NCBI RefSeq assembly: GCF_002127535.1
Contig: NZ_MUBJ01000027.1
Coordinates: 1 to 40,331 of the forward strand
Source of the DNA: Xenorhabdus vietnamensis
GTDB lineage: Bacteria > Pseudomonadota > Gammaproteobacteria > Enterobacterales > Enterobacteriaceae
Length of the DNA stretch: 40,331 nt
Direction: 5' to 3'
The position numbers were made by a program, and so were the translations under genes. How positions within the stretch are numbered: position 1 is the first letter of the stretch; each line of letters opens with the position of its first letter. Below, one piece after another: positions 7,363 through 16,813 of this stretch. Below the pieces are notes generated by a model. That model had not been told where the DNA came from, did not search any database, and saw only the letters and a program-made list of their open reading frames with translations.

Positions 7363-8970
7363 ATGTCAAGTTCCAAAAATACAAACCTGAATAACAACCC
7401 ATTCGTTATCATCCCCGATCCCGGCACAGAAACCAAACCCGGTGAAATTTGGGGTGCCGGTGCTACAGAAAAAACCTATGAGGTTAATGAATTTGATCCC
7501 TCAACCGCAGACAGTGATTTAAGTTATACGCCGGGACGAATAGCTAAAAATTTATTTAACCACTATGAATCAGTCTCAGGTTTCGAAGTTTTCGGCTACT
7601 TATCTGACTGGGGAACTTATGATTCCCGTTATGGTAATGCCCCCGGTGATACCAATGTAGATTATGCAAAGGGCGGCCGTGGTACCGATATTATGCGACT
7701 ACTGGACGAAGGCAGCCCCCTGCCTTATTTTGACCGTATTGTAGTCGGATTCGCGGGTATCATCGGTGATGAAGGACTGGAAGAAGCAACCATTAATCAA
7801 GCGGCTATCGATTTCAAAATTGCATCTGATAAAGACGATCTTCCGAATCATAAAGGTGAAGCCACTTTTACCGATTATTGGGGGGACACCGGTGCCTACC
7901 TTAACTGCGGTTTCCCCGGCTGGAAAGAGACCGATTTTACACCAGAGAACGCACAGGGTGTATTAGGTGCGCTGGTGAAATTACGCGAAAAATATCCAGA
8001 TACGCCGATTGGCCTAAGTCTGGGGGGCTGGTCAATGAGCCAAGCTTTCCATTTTATTGCGAAAGAGTCCGAACTGCGCCAGCGTCTAGCTAAGTCACTG
8101 AAAAAAATCTTTGATCTCTTCCCCATGTTTACCGATTTGGATCTCGATTGGGAATACCCAAACTACAAGGGCGAAGAACACAATAGCTATGATGAGGAAG
8201 ATCCAGATAACTTTGCCGAACTCATTAAAGAAATTCGTAAAGAACTGCCTGATATCACCATCAGTATCGCTACTATTGCCGTACCGGCAGGGCTGGAAGC
8301 CGCCAATATTCCGCTACTGCTGGAAGCGGGGGTCGATAAACTTAATGTTATGACCTACGATTTCTTCGGAACACCTTGGGCTGAAACATTAGGTCATCAC
8401 ACTGCCTTAAAACTTAACCCTGATAAAGAAGAAACTCAGAACTCAGTAGATAAAGCGGTCAATTACCTGGTGGATGAACTTCATATCGAACCGCAGAAAA
8501 TTAATATCGGTTATGCCGGTTATACCCGAAACGCACAGCAAGCATCAATACTCAGCATTTCCCCAATCTACGGCCGCTATACGCCGAGAGGCAATATTGC
8601 ATTAGGAAGCTTCGAATCAGGTAGCACCGAATGGCCGGATTTGTTACGTAATTACCTCGACAGCAATATGGATGGCATCAATGGCTTCACCGTACATACC
8701 GATGAAGTTGCCAAAGCCGAGTTCCTTTATAACGAAGAATCCCGCCTATTCATGTCACTGGATACCCCGTACAGCGTGAAAGAAAAAGCAAAATACGTCA
8801 AAGAAAAAGGACTTGGCGGCATGTTTATCTGGATGATTGACCACGATAACGGCCTGTTGACCAATGCCGCACGCGAAGGACTCGGTGCCGCGACGGTAGG
8901 TACACCGCGCATTGATATGGCGCCTTTGTGCCTGTCCGCAGCAGAAAAGGCAAAAAACAAGACAAAGTAA
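7363..8970 (+). CDS. chi1: GH18 chitinase of the Tc complex (Chi1 type)
   Basis: The start at 7363 (MSSSKNTN, 535 residues) has AGGAAG upstream; the ATG at 7270 would add a non-homologous tail. The glycoside hydrolase 18 signatures are all present: SLGGWS at 219-224, the catalytic run TDLDLDWE with D260, D262 and the acid E264, and MTYDFFGTPW downstream. The first Asp of the family's DxxDxDxE motif is Thr (T257). There is no Sec signal and no obvious separate binding module. It is first in an operon with tcA1, 133 nt upstream of it. In Yersinia entomophaga Chi1 and Chi2 decorate the TcA pentamer and degrade the chitinous peritrophic matrix; Xenorhabdus nematophila has similar Chi60/Chi70. Export with the toxin rather than by Sec is the likely route. 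Confidence 0.92.
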   Translation: MSSSKNTNLNNNPFVIIPDPGTETKPGEIWGAGATEKTYEVNEFDPSTADSDLSYTPGRIAKNLFNHYESVSGFEVFGYLSDWGTYDSRYGNAPGDTNVDYAKGGRGTDIMRLLDEGSPLPYFDRIVVGFAGIIGDEGLEEATINQAAIDFKIASDKDDLPNHKGEATFTDYWGDTGAYLNCGFPGWKETDFTPENAQGVLGALVKLREKYPDTPIGLSLGGWSMSQAFHFIAKESELRQRLAKSLKKIFDLFPMFTDLDLDWEYPNYKGEEHNSYDEEDPDNFAELIKEIRKELPDITISIATIAVPAGLEAANIPLLLEAGVDKLNVMTYDFFGTPWAETLGHHTALKLNPDKEETQNSVDKAVNYLVDELHIEPQKINIGYAGYTRNAQQASILSISPIYGRYTPRGNIALGSFESGSTEWPDLLRNYLDSNMDGINGFTVHTDEVAKAEFLYNEESRLFMSLDTPYSVKEKAKYVKEKGLGGMFIWMIDHDNGLLTNAAREGLGAATVGTPRIDMAPLCLSAAEKAKNKTK

Positions 8971-9040
8971 TCTCTATTTATCCCAATAAGACAATACCTT
9001 AAATAGCGTATTGGATTAATTACCCAACCCAACCAATGCG

Positions 9041-9077
9041 CGGCGTTCACTGCTCAATAATCGGGCAGTGAACGCCG
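9041..9077 (+). terminator. Perfect 13-bp hairpin between chi1 and tcA1
   Basis: CGGCGTTCACTGC (9041-9053) pairs without mismatch with GCAGTGAACGCCG (9065-9077), 11-nt loop, followed by TGATTTATCTT. The T tract is poor, so partial termination or a 3' end-protecting stem for the chi1 message is more likely than full termination. It ends 26 nt before tcA1. Confidence 0.6.
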
Positions 9078-9103
9078 TGATTTATCTTAACGGGTGATAA
9101 AAC

Positions 9104-12100
9104 ATGAATACAACATCGACAGATGAGAAAACTGTAACGCCTCTGCTGGCGTCTGCATTTATGCAGGCCCAGCACTCCGTACAACGACTGCAATCAATAG
9201 AACAGAGTCATAATGAACTCAGTCGTTGGGGATATTTCTCGGTATTTGATATTGTCAAAGTCGGACCATCACGCTTCAGACGCCGCCACAGACATCATTT
9301 TAACGGTCAAGCAGAAACGCTTTATCAAAACGCGCTCAGCTACGCAACCCAGCTGATTCACAGCGCCCGTGAACGGGGATTACGTGATGCCGAAACCCTG
9401 CGTATGGCCCGTGTTGCTTCTGGACAACCGGAACTACCCAACTATGCGGATCTTTTCCCGGAACCTTGGGACAATTTTTGTAAACCCGGTGCACTTGAAG
9501 CACTGAATTCCCCCATTGCTTATCTGCTGGAGTTATATCAGTTCGCCCGCCAGCTTGAACTGGATGCAACCGAAGGTGCGATTGCTTTTGCCCAACGACG
9601 TCCAGATATTCCAGAACTGTTACTGGATCGCGATAACACGAATCAGGAACTTCCGGCGTTACAGATAGTCAATGAAATTCTCTCATTTATCGCCGCTGAT
9701 TATATCGACCATAGTCAGGAAACTGGCAAACCCGTTAACCAAGTGCTGGGAGAAACGTACTACCCTTACACTCTGCCTTTCAGTCTCGCAACGCTACAGG
9801 TCACACTTGGCTTAGCCGATAAAAATACATCTCTGGCCAGAGTGATTCAGGCACTCCATCAGGAGCTGCCCGATTTTTGCACGGAAGTGCAACCTGGCGC
9901 CGCCAACAGCGTAATACTGGCAGCGACTCAGCTGAGTCAGGGACAAATGGAGCTGCTCACCGGAGAGACGCCTTTTCCTACTACCAGCCTGACACAACCG
10001 GAACTTGTTGCCCAATACCGAAGTGGCAGCACCACTGAAACCTTAACCGATATTGATCTTTCCCAGCATGGTTATATTGTTCCTCAGCAACAGGGGGCAC
10101 AGGGTCCAGAATCACTGACCTTAACGCCGTTACCTGCATCACGGGAACCTTATGATGAAATTCACGTTGAATGCCAAAATAAAGACGGAAAATCAGCAAC
10201 TATCACACTGCGGGGACAGTCTGTTCTTACCTGTCAACGCGCTAAACGCCGGTTACAACCGTTCAGTGACAATCCGCCCTACCCGCGTCAATTTCAACTG
10301 AGTTGGCACGACGAAGACAACAAAGATGTAGATCTCTCTCTCGGTCCATGGTTCGGTGATCTGACCATTCAGGCACAAAAAAAGGATGACAAACACTCTT
10401 TTCTGACCCTGAAATATCATCTGGTGTTATCTGACAAAGCATTATCTGCTGAACAACTTTACCCTAAGGCAGAAGATTTCTTCAGGAAGAACTATGGATT
10501 GGAACTCAGTGAGCGTAATAGACTGCCGGAAATTCTGTTTCTTATTGACCGGATCAAGGGGCAAGCAGAAGAGATCGAGCAGGCCATTGCCTGGGGCGAT
10601 TTCAGTCCGGTTGTTTCCGCGAATATCAGCTTTACTAACCCGATATTTTCCAATAAACAAAGCACATTACGTTTTCCACTACCTTTCCAGGTGGGGGCCT
10701 GTTACCTCAATGTCGGTCAGCCAGAAGCCGTTGGTATTGATGTTCAACGCCCCCGCAGTCTGACTGCAACCACAAATCAGCGTTTCGATCGTCTGCAACG
10801 GTTAATTCGCTTACAACGCTGGTTAGAAATACCGCATCATGATTTGGATTGGTTATTAACCTGCGCAATGCGGGCAGAAGGTGAAAATAACCTAACACTG
10901 GAGATAAATTTTAATACGTTGCGTGCATTAGGTTTATTCCGTCATCTCAACACTCGTTATAAATTGTCGGCTTCTGCTTTCGCAACTGTCTTACATACAC
11001 TTTCGCCTTTTGCTGTCAGCGGAAATCCCGCCTTTTTGGATCAGGTATTCAATCAACCCAAACTCTTTGATGAACCTTTCTTTGTTGATAATCGTACTTT
11101 TGATTACAACACGACTCGTGGTAACGATGCACGAACGATTAAACAACTGTGCGCCGGATTGAAAATCACTGTGGCCACCTTCCAATTGTTAGCTGAACAG
11201 GTAAACACCGCCTTTAATCTGCCATCCAGCAAGTTAATATGTTCACTGCCTGTTATTTCGGCTCTTTATCGTCTGGTTACCGTTCCTCGGCTATTCAATT
11301 TAACCCCTGAACAGGGCATGATGCTGATAAACGCATTAAGCGCCAGCGGGAAATTCTCATCTCATATTCTGGCTGGTGAACCCCGGTTAAGCCTGTTGAC
11401 ACCGGATGGTTCAGGTACCACAGAAGTTGACTTATTGGATATTATTCTGCTTTTGGAAGAAGTTGCTGCTTGGCTGCAACAGAGCAAACTGAAACCGGAA
11501 GAATTCTGCCTGATGCTACAAAGTGTTATGTTGCCAGTGGTTGCAACTGATAACAGTGTGACATTCTTCGACAATCTGCTGCAAGGCATTCCCAAAACCT
11601 TACTCACCGAGAATAACTTCAACGCAGGGGATATCCCCAGACTCCCTGAGGGAGAAACCTGGCTTGACAAACTTTCTATGCTGGTAACCAGCAATGGACT
11701 CGTCAATGTTTATCCACTCCGTTGGGGTCAGAGCGATGAAGATTATCTGAAATCAGTATTGACACCTATCGTTGAAAAAATCATTAACGATCCAGACAGT
11801 GTGGTTATCACCGTTTCCGCATTAACACAGGTCATTACTCAGGCGAAAACGGCGCAGGAAGATCTGGTTTCCACCAGCGTGACACGAGAGTACGGCACTG
11901 GACGCGATACCGTTCCTTGGTTATTACGCTGGATTGGCAGCAGTGTTCCCGATTTCCTGGGCAAAATTTATGTACAGGGAGCAACCAGAGGCGGACACTT
12001 GCGCACTCCGCTGGATATCAGCGATGAATTGCTGCATATCACCTATCATCTGGCGATAAATAACATGCTGATTAAGCAGTTACGACTCAAAGCTCAAATC

Positions 12101-12574
12101 GTTTCATTACGTATCATCATGCCTGAATGGCTCGGATTACCGCTGATAGATGACAGCCCGCTATCCGTGCATGAAATTTGGGCACTGAGCCGGTTCCGTA
12201 ACTGGGCAACCAGTTCATTGTTTAGTGAAGATGAGTTAATCGAGTATTTCGCTTTTGCCAATCAGTCGGAGCGCGACGTCCGTAACGATGAAGATTTTGA
12301 TCGAGACTGCGCTGAAAAGCTTGCCGACATACTTGAGTGGGATGCTGATGAAATTGAGCTGGCAACCCAACATTTTGATCCTGCCCCAACCCGTGCCAGA
12401 AATATGGAACAAATTGATTGGCTACGTCGTGTCATGGCGTTATCACGTCAGACTGGCTTGTCAGTGACACCATTAATGACAGCCGCAACGTTACCGCCTT
12501 TTCCGCCCTATGACCAGATAATCCATGTCGGTGAAGCGGTTATTGCGGCAACCCAGTACCCATCAGAGGAGTAA
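9104..12574 (+). CDS. Tc toxin A component, first half (YenA1/TcaA-like)
   Basis: The 1156-residue protein is the N-terminal half of a split TcA. Near the start it has SRWGYFSVFDIVKVGPSRF and then FPEPWDNFCKPGALEALNSP with IAYLLELYQFARQLE, the signature of the virulence-plasmid VRP1 region of TcaA/TcdA. The rest is long helical shell sequence with an inserted beta-rich part around residues 330-450, likely one of the receptor-binding insertions. TcA subunits form a bell-shaped pentamer that binds the gut cell and injects the toxin through a central channel. The size fits Yersinia entomophaga YenA1 (about 1160 residues). It has no signal peptide. The stop is only 6 nt before tcA2 and tcA2's ribosome site lies over the stop codon, so translation is coupled, fitting equal amounts of the two halves. 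The start has only a weak ribosome site (GGGTGAT). Confidence 0.92.
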   Translation: MNTTSTDEKTVTPLLASAFMQAQHSVQRLQSIEQSHNELSRWGYFSVFDIVKVGPSRFRRRHRHHFNGQAETLYQNALSYATQLIHSARERGLRDAETLRMARVASGQPELPNYADLFPEPWDNFCKPGALEALNSPIAYLLELYQFARQLELDATEGAIAFAQRRPDIPELLLDRDNTNQELPALQIVNEILSFIAADYIDHSQETGKPVNQVLGETYYPYTLPFSLATLQVTLGLADKNTSLARVIQALHQELPDFCTEVQPGAANSVILAATQLSQGQMELLTGETPFPTTSLTQPELVAQYRSGSTTETLTDIDLSQHGYIVPQQQGAQGPESLTLTPLPASREPYDEIHVECQNKDGKSATITLRGQSVLTCQRAKRRLQPFSDNPPYPRQFQLSWHDEDNKDVDLSLGPWFGDLTIQAQKKDDKHSFLTLKYHLVLSDKALSAEQLYPKAEDFFRKNYGLELSERNRLPEILFLIDRIKGQAEEIEQAIAWGDFSPVVSANISFTNPIFSNKQSTLRFPLPFQVGACYLNVGQPEAVGIDVQRPRSLTATTNQRFDRLQRLIRLQRWLEIPHHDLDWLLTCAMRAEGENNLTLEINFNTLRALGLFRHLNTRYKLSASAFATVLHTLSPFAVSGNPAFLDQVFNQPKLFDEPFFVDNRTFDYNTTRGNDARTIKQLCAGLKITVATFQLLAEQVNTAFNLPSSKLICSLPVISALYRLVTVPRLFNLTPEQGMMLINALSASGKFSSHILAGEPRLSLLTPDGSGTTEVDLLDIILLLEEVAAWLQQSKLKPEEFCLMLQSVMLPVVATDNSVTFFDNLLQGIPKTLLTENNFNAGDIPRLPEGETWLDKLSMLVTSNGLVNVYPLRWGQSDEDYLKSVLTPIVEKIINDPDSVVITVSALTQVITQAKTAQEDLVSTSVTREYGTGRDTVPWLLRWIGSSVPDFLGKIYVQGATRGGHLRTPLDISDELLHITYHLAINNMLIKQLRLKAQIVSLRIIMPEWLGLPLIDDSPLSVHEIWALSRFRNWATSSLFSEDELIEYFAFANQSERDVRNDEDFDRDCAEKLADILEWDADEIELATQHFDPAPTRARNMEQIDWLRRVMALSRQTGLSVTPLMTAATLPPFPPYDQIIHVGEAVIAATQYPSEE

Positions 12575-12580
12575 GGAACG

Positions 12581-15500
12581 ATGAGTTCAGTTACCCAACC
12601 TATTGAAGAGCGCTTGCTGGAATCACAGCGCGATGCACTGCTGGATTTCTACCTTGGACAGGTCGTTGCCTATTCACCTGACATGACAAGTCAGCGCGAT
12701 AAAATTAAGGATGTTGACGATGCCTGCGACTATCTCCTGCTGGATCTGCTGACCTCCGCCAAGGTCAAAGCAACACGACTTTCACTTGCGACCAATTCAT
12801 TGCAGCAATTTGTTAACCGCGTGTCACTGAATATTGAACCCGGTTTATTTATGACGGCGGAAGAGAGCGAAAATTGGCAGGAATTTGCGAATCGTTATAA
12901 TTACTGGTCTGCGGATCGTCTATTACGGACTTATCCGGAAAGCTATCTGGAACCATTGTTACGCCTGAATAAAACAGAATTCTTTTTCCAACTGGAAAGT
13001 GCCCTTAATCAGGGAAAAATTACCGAAGATTCCGTACAACAGGCTGTACTCGGTTATTTGAACAATTTTGAAGATGTCAGTAACCTGAAAGTTATCGCAG
13101 GTTATGAAGATGGTGTTAACATCAAACGCGATAAGTTCTTCTTTGTCGGGCGTACCCGTACACAACCATACCAATATTATTGGCGCTCACTGAATCTTTC
13201 GATACGCCACCCTGATACTGATGCATTATCCCCCAATGCCTGGAGTGAGTGGAAACCTATCGATCTGCCGCTGGGCAGCGTGGACCCCAATTTGATACGC
13301 CCCATTTTCCTGAACAACCGCCTGTATATTAGTTGGACGGAAATTGAAGAACAGTCTGAAAAAAAAGATACAACAGCGTTATTACTGCATAACCAAAATG
13401 CTGAGTCTCGTTATACTCCAGCCGCAGGTGATTGGGTTCCCCCTACGCCGTTCCTGACCCGGATCAAAATTGCTTATGCCAAGTATGATGGTAGCTGGAG
13501 TACACCTACCATTTTGCGCGAAGACAATCTGCAATACCGGATGACTCAGATGGTTGCTGTGATGGATATACAGCAGGACCCGCATAACCCGTTACTGGCT
13601 CTTGTACCCTTTGTCCGTCTTCAGGGAACGGATGAACACGGTGATTATGATTTTGACGAAGCCTTTGGTTATGTCTGTGACACGCTGCTGGTAGAAATTA
13701 CCGATCTGCCGGACGATATGTATGAGGATGGACGAAAAGGGAAATATGTCGGCAGTTTGGTCTGGTATTACTCACGTGAACACAAGGATGCAGAAGACCA
13801 CCCTATCGATTACCGTACCATGGTGCTCTATCCGGCAACCCGGGAAGAGCGTTCTCCGATTGCCGGAGAAGCCGAACAGAAAGGAGACACGGGTTTCGGC
13901 AAGGATAGCATCAAACTGATTGCCAATTTTGTTCATGGCACTGATGACACACTGGAGATCGTCGCTCAGTCTGACTTTAATTTTGGTGACATAGAAGATC
14001 ATAAATATTACGACGGTTCTTTTTATCTGATGCACGGTGATAAGGTATTGGTTGAACAACCATTGGTATTGAACGAAAAAGTACCTGATTTAACGTATCC
14101 ATCAATAAAGCTGGAGTCGAATAATCGAATCACACTGAAAGCCGAACTCCTCTTTAAACCCAACCAAGGTGGTATCGGTAATATGAGTGCCACCTGCACG
14201 CAAGAGTTCAGAATCGGTATGCATATTCGCGAACTGATTAAACTCAATGAACAGGATCAGGTACAATTCCTTTCTTTCCCAGCGGATGAAAATGGTAACG
14301 CGCCACAAAACATTCGTCTTAACACGTTGTTCGCAAAGAAACTGATCGCCATTGCCAGTCAGGGCATCCCGCAGGTACTGAGCTGGAATACACAGCTTAT
14401 TACAGAACAACCCATGCCTGATTCATCCCCTACGCCAATTGATTTAAATGGCGCAAACGGGATCTATTTCTGGGAACTGTTTTTCCATATGCCATTCCTG
14501 GTCGCGTGGCGGCTGAATATCGAACAACGATTAAAAGAGGCCACCGAATGGCTGCACTATATTTTTAATCCGCTGGAGGATGAACTTGTTCAAGCCAGTA
14601 GTCAGGGAAAACCGCGTTACTGGAATTCACGGCCGATCATTGATCCGCCGCCCACCGTGTACCGGATGTTAATTGAGCCAACCGATCCGGACGCCATTGC
14701 TGCCAGTGAACCCATTCACTACCGGAAAGCAATATTCCGTTTCTATGTCAAAAATCTGTTAGATCAGGGGGACATGGAATACCGTAAGCTGACATCCAGT
14801 GCACGTATTGTGGCCCGGCAAATTTATGACTCCGTCAATATGTTACTGGGTACCAGCCCTGATATTCTGCTCGCGGCAAACTGGCAACCTAGCACACTAC
14901 AAGATGTGGCTCAGTATGAAAGCAGTGAAGCTCGGGTACAGGAGCTAATGCTCTCTGCCGAGACCATGCCACTTCTGCCAGTGGCATACGATATATCCGT
15001 CTCTGCTGCACAGTCTGATTTATTTGTCAAACCTGTTGATACGGAATATCTCAAACTGTGGCAAATGCTGGATCAGCGTCTATACAATCTACGCCATAAT
15101 CTGACGTTGGATGGTAAAGAGTTTCCGGCCGGATTATACGATGAACCCATCAGCCCACAAGATCTGCTCAAGCAGCGTTACCAACGTGTCGTGACTAATC
15201 GTATGGCGGGCATGAAACGCCGGGCAATCCCGAATTATCGTTTCATCCCGATTATGAACCGGGCAAAAGAGGCGGTAGAAACGCTGATCCAGTATGGAGC
15301 TACGCTACTCAGTTTGCTGGAGAAAAAAGACAATACTGACTTTGAACACTTCCGTATGCAACAACAACTGGGACTGTACAGTTTTACCCGCAATCTGCAA
15401 CAGCAAGCGATTGATATGCAACAGGCCTCACTGGATGCGCTGACCATCAGCCGACGTGCCGCTCAGGAGCGCCAGCAACACTATAAATCGCTCTATGACG

Positions 15501-16768
15501 AAAACATCTCCACCACCGAGCAGGAAGTTATCGCATTGCAATCAAGTGCTGCTGATGGTGTGATAGCAGCCCAGTCAGCCGCCACTGCAGCGGCCGTGGC
15601 GGATATGGTTCCCAATATTTTCGGTCTTGCGGTCGGCGGGATGGTCTTTGGCGGTATGCTGCGGGCAATCGGTGAAGGGATACGCATTGACGTTGAAAGT
15701 AAAAATGCCAAAGCCACCAGTCTGAGCGTGTCAGAAAATTACCGTCGCCGTCAGCAAGAATGGGAGCTGCAATACAAACAGGCGGATATCAACATTGAGG
15801 AGATTGACGCACAGATTGCTGTTCAGCAACGCCAACTGAATATTAGCACAACCCAGCTGGCACAACTGGAAGCCCAGCATGAGCAGGATCAAGTTCTGCT
15901 GGAGTACTATTCAAACCGTTTTACCAATGATGCGTTATACATGTGGATGATCAGCCAAATCTCCGGGCTTTACCTGCAAGCCTATGATGCGGTTAATTCC
16001 CTCTGTTTACTGGCCGAAGCCTCCTGGCAGTACGAAACAGGCCAGTATGATATGAATTTCGTCCAAAGTGGTCTCTGGAATGATCTTTATCAGGGGCTGA
16101 TGGTCGGAGAGCATCTGAAATTAGCCTTACAACGGATGGATCAGGCGTATTTACAACATAACACCAGACGTTTGGAAATAGTAAAAACCGTATCGGTAAA
16201 ATCATTACTGACATCATCACAATGGGAAATTGGCAAGAGCACGGGTTCATTCACCTTCTCACTAAATGCCGATATGTTCCTGCGCGATTACCCGACCCAC
16301 GCTGATCGGCGCATAAAAACGGTAGCGCTGTCATTGCCTGCATTGCTGGGGCCTTATGAGGATGTACGGGCTTCACTGGTACAACTCAGCAATATGCTTA
16401 ACAGTACTGCCGATTTGAAAACTGTCGATTATCTGCTTAACCCTTTGGAACACACCAAACCCGAAAATGTTTTGCTGAACGTACAAGCCAATCAAAGTGT
16501 GGTGATTTCAACGGCCATGGAAGACAGTGGCATGTTCAGGCTCAATTTTGATGATGAACTTTTCCTGCCTTTTGAAGGAACAGGCGCCATTTCACAGTGG
16601 AAGCTTGAATTTGGCTCCGATCAGGATCAACTGCTGGAGTCACTGAGCGATATTATCCTCCATCTGCGTTATACCGCGCGCGATGTGAGTGGTGGAAGCA
16701 GTGAGTTCAGCCAGCAGGTTCGTAGCCGTCTGAATAAACATCAATTAAAACAAGACAATTCTAACTAA
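12581..16768 (+). CDS. Tc toxin A component, second half (YenA2/TcaB-like), pore-forming
   Basis: The 1395-residue protein carries the C-terminal half of a TcA. Early on it has KFFFVGRTRTQPYQYYWRSL and IKIAYAKYDGSWSTPT (the neuraminidase-like and 'ABC toxin' region). An alpha-helical stalk follows, with a hydrophobic alanine/glycine-rich hairpin at about residues 1005-1035 (MVPNIFGLAVGGMVFGGML) that forms the membrane channel. After it comes a long coiled coil (ENYRRRQQEWELQYKQADI, EIDAQIAVQQRQL) and the TcB-binding end (SQISGLYLQAYDAVNSLCLL). Ribosome site GAGGAG overlaps the upstream stop. Length is close to YenA2. Splitting TcA at this point occurs in YenA1/A2 and in Photorhabdus TcaA/TcaB, but is absent from single-chain XptA/TcdA proteins. 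It is inferred to assemble with tcA1 into one pentamer that both chitinases bind. Confidence 0.93.
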   Translation: MSSVTQPIEERLLESQRDALLDFYLGQVVAYSPDMTSQRDKIKDVDDACDYLLLDLLTSAKVKATRLSLATNSLQQFVNRVSLNIEPGLFMTAEESENWQEFANRYNYWSADRLLRTYPESYLEPLLRLNKTEFFFQLESALNQGKITEDSVQQAVLGYLNNFEDVSNLKVIAGYEDGVNIKRDKFFFVGRTRTQPYQYYWRSLNLSIRHPDTDALSPNAWSEWKPIDLPLGSVDPNLIRPIFLNNRLYISWTEIEEQSEKKDTTALLLHNQNAESRYTPAAGDWVPPTPFLTRIKIAYAKYDGSWSTPTILREDNLQYRMTQMVAVMDIQQDPHNPLLALVPFVRLQGTDEHGDYDFDEAFGYVCDTLLVEITDLPDDMYEDGRKGKYVGSLVWYYSREHKDAEDHPIDYRTMVLYPATREERSPIAGEAEQKGDTGFGKDSIKLIANFVHGTDDTLEIVAQSDFNFGDIEDHKYYDGSFYLMHGDKVLVEQPLVLNEKVPDLTYPSIKLESNNRITLKAELLFKPNQGGIGNMSATCTQEFRIGMHIRELIKLNEQDQVQFLSFPADENGNAPQNIRLNTLFAKKLIAIASQGIPQVLSWNTQLITEQPMPDSSPTPIDLNGANGIYFWELFFHMPFLVAWRLNIEQRLKEATEWLHYIFNPLEDELVQASSQGKPRYWNSRPIIDPPPTVYRMLIEPTDPDAIAASEPIHYRKAIFRFYVKNLLDQGDMEYRKLTSSARIVARQIYDSVNMLLGTSPDILLAANWQPSTLQDVAQYESSEARVQELMLSAETMPLLPVAYDISVSAAQSDLFVKPVDTEYLKLWQMLDQRLYNLRHNLTLDGKEFPAGLYDEPISPQDLLKQRYQRVVTNRMAGMKRRAIPNYRFIPIMNRAKEAVETLIQYGATLLSLLEKKDNTDFEHFRMQQQLGLYSFTRNLQQQAIDMQQASLDALTISRRAAQERQQHYKSLYDENISTTEQEVIALQSSAADGVIAAQSAATAAAVADMVPNIFGLAVGGMVFGGMLRAIGEGIRIDVESKNAKATSLSVSENYRRRQQEWELQYKQADINIEEIDAQIAVQQRQLNISTTQLAQLEAQHEQDQVLLEYYSNRFTNDALYMWMISQISGLYLQAYDAVNSLCLLAEASWQYETGQYDMNFVQSGLWNDLYQGLMVGEHLKLALQRMDQAYLQHNTRRLEIVKTVSVKSLLTSSQWEIGKSTGSFTFSLNADMFLRDYPTHADRRIKTVALSLPALLGPYEDVRASLVQLSNMLNSTADLKTVDYLLNPLEHTKPENVLLNVQANQSVVISTAMEDSGMFRLNFDDELFLPFEGTGAISQWKLEFGSDQDQLLESLSDIILHLRYTARDVSGGSSEFSQQVRSRLNKHQLKQDNSN

Positions 16769-16779
16769 TATCAGGAGCT

Positions 16780-16801
16780 GGCCCCGGAACATAACGGGGC
16801 C
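16780..16801 (+). other. GC-rich hairpin just upstream of chi2
   Basis: GGCCCCG (16780-16786) pairs with CGGGGCC (16795-16801), loop GAACATAA. It ends immediately before the chi2 ribosome site (GGAAG), and no T tract follows, so it is not a classical terminator. It could block 3'-5' decay of the tcA message or modulate loading of ribosomes on chi2. Confidence 0.5.
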
Positions 16802-16813
16802 GGAAGTGAAATT